A stretch of 64,000 nt of DNA. Source: Lentzea guizhouensis (GTDB lineage: Bacteria > Actinomycetota > Actinomycetes > Mycobacteriales > Pseudonocardiaceae). Of the stretch, positions 61,193-64,000 are shown piece after piece. Within the stretch, counting starts at the first letter, position 1. Every line of letters begins with the position of its first letter. The notes beneath the pieces were generated by a model. It was not told the DNA's origin and did no database searches. It was given only the letters and a program-made list of their open reading frames with translations. Position numbers and translations under genes: made by a program. Where the stretch lies: positions 9,362,001 through 9,426,000 of the forward strand of contig NZ_CP016793.1 of NCBI RefSeq assembly GCF_001701025.1. The letters are read 5' to 3'.

Positions 61193-64000
61193 GTGTCCGA
61201 TGAGAAGAAGGCCGTCGAGTACCTGAAGTGGGTGACCGCTGACCTGAAGAAGACCAGGCAGCGCGTCGACGAGCTGGAGTCGGCCAGGCACGAGCCCGTC
61301 GCGGTCGTCGGGATGGCGGCGCGGTTCCCCGGCGGTGTCACGAGCGCGGACGAGCTGTGGGACCTGGTGCTGGCCGGGCGGGACGCGATCAGCCAGTTCC
61401 CGTCCGACCGCGGCTGGGACACGGCCGAACCGATCCGCGGCGGTTTCCTCGACGCGTCGCCGACTTCGACGCGGCGTTCTTCGGCATCTCGCCGCGCGAG
61501 GCGCGGCGATGGACCCGCAGCAACGCCTGCTGCTGGAGACGCTGGGAGGCGGTCGAGCGCCGGGATCGACCCGGCGTCGTTGCGGGCACGCAACGGCGGT
61601 GTGTTCGCGGGCGTGATGTACAACGACTACGGCGCGCGGCTCGGCGGCGGTGAGTTCGAGGGCTTCCAGGGCTCCGGCACCTCTCCGTCCATCGTGTCCG
61701 GACGTGTCTCCTACACGCTGGGCCTTGAGGGTCCGGCGGTCACGATCGACACCGCGTGCTCGTCCTCTCTCGTTGCCGCTCATACGGCTGTGCAGTCGTT
61801 GCGCAACAACGAGTGTTCGCTGGCGTTGGCCGGTGGTGTGACGGTCATGTCGACGCCGAGACGTTCGTGGAGTTCTCGCGGCAGCGGGCTGTCGCGGACG
61901 GGCGGTGCAAGGCGTTCTCCGACTCGGCCGACGGCGTGGGCTGGTCCGAGGGCGCCGGTGTCGTGGTGCTGGAACGCATGTCGGACGCCGTGCGCAACGG
62001 GCACGAGGTGCTCGCCGTGCTGCGCGGCTCGGCGGTGAACCAGGACGGTGCTTCGAACGGGTTGACGGCGCCGAACGGGCCCGCGCAGGAACGGGTGATC
62101 GCCGCGGCGCTGGCGAACGCCGGCCTGGCGACGTCCGATGTGGACGTGGTCGAGGCGCACGGCACCGGCACGGTTCTCGGTGACCCGGTCGAGGCGCAGG
62201 CGCTGCTCGCGACCTACGGGCAGGTCGTCCGGCCGCTGCTGCTGGGGTCGCTGAAGTCGAACATCGGGCACACGCAGGCCGCGGCGGGGATCGCCGGGGT
62301 GATCAAGGTGGTGCAGGCGCTGCGCACGGCGCTGCCGGACCTGCACGTCGACGAGCCGTCGCGCACGTCGACTGGACGGCCGGGCGTCTCGGTGCTCACG
62401 CGCACCCGTGGCCGGACTGGGCGCCGCGCGGCGGCGGTGTCGTCGTTCGGCATCTCGGGCACGAACGCGCACTGATCTGGAGGCGGGCCGGCGAGCGGCC
62501 GGAATTGTCAGACCTGCCTGAGATGATTGGATGGGGGGCGGATCCCCCCAGGGGGCCGCGAATCGGTATCGATTCCGAGGGGCGGGGCCTCGGGACCGGC
62601 GGGCGTGGCCGGGAAGTGCGGGCGTGGGCCTGCAGCGGGCGGGCCGGGAAGTGAGTGCGGGCGTGGGCCTGCAGGCGGGCGCAAGCGGGCAGGCGGGTGC
62701 GGATGCGAACGTGGTCGCCGTGCCGGTCAGCGCCAAGTCCCGGCAGGCCCTCGAAGCCCAAACGGCGCGAGTCCTCGACCACCTGCGCCAGAACCCGGAC
62801 AAGAGCCCGGCGGACATCGGCTACTCCCTGGCCACCACCCGCACCCAGTTCCCCCACCGCGCCATGCTCGTCAACGGCACCATCGCCGCCCAGGGCACCA
62901 CCAACACCGGCAGCCTGGCCTTCCTGTTCACCGGCCAGGGCTCCCAACGCCCCGGCATGGGCCACGAGCTCTACCGCACCTACCCGGCGTTCCACCAAGC
63001 ACTCGACGAGGCCATCGACGCGATCGACGCCCACCTCGGCGAGCCCAGCCTGCGCACGGTGTTCTTCGACGAACCCACCCTGCTCGACCAGACCCTGTAC
63101 ACGCAGACCGCCTTGTTCGCGCTCGAAACCGCCCTCTACCGCCTCTTCGAACACTGGGGCATCACCCCCGACCACCTCGCCGGCCACAGCATCGGCGAGC
63201 TCGCCGCGGCCCACGTCGCCGGCGTCCTCGACCTCGACGACGCCGCGAGGCTGGTCGCCGCCCGCGCCACCCTCATGGACGCGCTTCCCAGCGGGGGCGC
63301 CATGATCGCCGTGGAAGCCGACGAGGACGAGGTCACCGCGCTCCTCCCGGCGAACGGCACGGTGAGCATCGCCGCGTTCAACGGGCCCCGGGCCATCGTC
63401 ATCTCCGGCGACCACGACGAAACCACGGTCCTCGCGGAAAAACTCCCGGGCCGCACCAAGAAGCTCACGGTCAGCCACGCGTTCCACAGCCACCACATGG
63501 ACCCGATGCTGGCCGAGTTCGCCGCGACGGCGAAGAAGCTCACCTACCACCCGCCGGCCATCCCGATCGTGTCGACGCTGACCGGCAAGCAGGACGCCGC
63601 CATCAGCACCCCCGAGTACTGGGTCGACCAGGTCAGGCAGGCGGTCAAGTTCCACCAGGCCGTCACCCACCTCGACGAGCTCGGCGCCACCACGTTCATC
63701 GAGCTCGGCCCCGACGCGATCCTGACCGCGCAGGCGAAACCGTCCGTCAAGGCGGAGTTCGCGCCGGCCATGCGCCGCAAGCAGAGCGAACAGGCGACCG
63801 TGCTCGCCGCCCTCGGCACCGCCTACGTCAACGGCCACGAGCCGGACTGGAACACCTTCTACCCCGGCGCACGAACGACCGACGTGCCGACGTACGCGTT
63901 CCAGCGCAAGAGGTTCTGGGTCGACCCGAGCACCGGCCTGGGAGACGTGGCGAGCGCGGGGCTGCACCGGGCCGAGCACCCGTTGCTGGGCGCGACGGTC
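61193..64000 (+). CDS. Type I modular polyketide synthase 4 (module 7, cut by the window end)
   Basis: It starts at GTG 61193 with the docking coiled coil [20 protein letters not shown] and a GGAAGGAAC ribosome site, 26 bp after PKS 3. The KS region is broken by many small indels (about 61450-61570, 61855-61890, 62340-62420 and 62470-62500), although every conserved KS block can be found across the three frames. From about 62580 one frame stays open to 64000. I interpret the breaks as sequence errors, but this is the most damaged PKS stretch here and a true pseudo-KS cannot be excluded. The gene continues beyond the right edge. Confidence 0.85.
62500..62578 (+). repeat. KS-AT linker element, copy 7 (module 7)
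   Basis: It has GGAATTGTCAGACCTGCCTG, ATGATTGGATGGGGGG (one G fewer than copies 1, 3 and 6), GGATCCCCCCAGGGGGCC and ATCGATTCCGA. Small indels here disturb the reading frame, unlike the other six copies. Confidence 0.82.
62607..62681 (+). repeat. Direct repeat of about 35-40 bp in module 7 KS-AT linker
   Basis: Two adjacent copies beginning GGCCGGGAAGTG and containing GCGGGCGTGGGCCTGCAG, from 62607 and 62642. They code a Gly/Ala-rich linker after element copy 7. Confidence 0.75.

Larger units (their letters stand above)
61290..64000 (+). other. PKS module 7 (partial): KS-AT(malonyl)-DH...
   Basis: KS has DTACSSSL (Cys codon 61757). AT has [14 protein letters not shown] and HAFH (63476-63487), so malonyl-CoA, and resembles AT4 closely ([19 protein letters not shown]). 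The last residues [12 protein letters not shown] are the start of a dehydratase domain, so at least DH and probably KR follow outside the window. Confidence 0.85.

Overview
The window is very GC-rich DNA with strong G/C bias at codon third positions. It carries a conservon, a bacterial ABBA-type indole prenyltransferase, a modular type I PKS and many ATGA/TGATG stop-start overlaps. This points to a filamentous actinomycete, most likely of the Pseudonocardiales, but the sequence alone does not fix the genus.

Layout. (1) About 1-10.6 kb is an exopolysaccharide or cell-surface glycan locus. It holds a truncated gene, a GT87 membrane glycosyltransferase, a Wzx-type flippase, two GT4 glycosyltransferases, a convergent putative glycoside hydrolase, a phosphoglycosyl transferase with a frame-disrupted N-terminal half, a GT2 enzyme, an FAD oxidoreductase and a secreted lysyl oxidase-like protein. 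(2) About 10.5-11.4 kb has no convincing gene. It is a tandem array with a period near 134/267 bp that begins inside the 3' end of the lysyl oxidase gene and is followed by a terminator. (3) 11.7-14.2 kb is a prenyltransferase-tryptophanase pair, probably making a prenylated indole. (4) 14.2-18.1 kb is a four-gene conservon (sensor kinase, roadblock, DUF742, GTPase) with a CRP-like palindrome upstream. (5) 18.5-24.4 kb holds an MFS exporter, a MarR regulator, an acyl-CoA-dehydrogenase-fold flavin monooxygenase with a divergent flavin reductase, two membrane proteins and a SnoaL-like protein. (6) From 24.6 kb to the right edge is one rightward polyketide operon: class III aminotransferase, PucR-type regulator and four consecutive type I PKS genes, the last cut off by the window.

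The PKS reads as loading module KSQ-AT(methylmalonyl)-ACP, then M1 KS-AT(methylmalonyl)-DH-KR-ACP, M2 KS-AT(malonyl)-DH-KR-ACP with a damaged KR nucleotide loop, M3 KS-AT(atypical YGSH)-DH-KR-ACP, M4 KS-AT(malonyl)-DH-KR-ACP, M5 KS-AT(malonyl)-DH-ER-KR-ACP, M6 KS-AT(malonyl)-ACP carrying relic DH and KR, and M7 KS-AT(malonyl)-DH... running off the end. By collinearity the product starts with a propionyl unit and carries alkenes from M1, M3 and M4, one fully reduced unit from M5 and an unreduced ketone from M6. The aminotransferase suggests an amine somewhere. I do not recognise the compound.

The most unusual signal is an approximately 80-bp DNA element, rich in short inverted repeats, at the same place in all seven extension modules, just after the KS. 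It is translated in frame, uses codons foreign to the surrounding gene, and is absent after the loading KSQ. Several genes (PucR regulator, phosphoglycosyl transferase, all four PKS genes) are interrupted by short indels, often in G/C runs. I read these mainly as sequence errors and annotate the genes as single units, but real decay is not excluded for the dense clusters near 51.3-51.8 kb and 61.4-62.5 kb.
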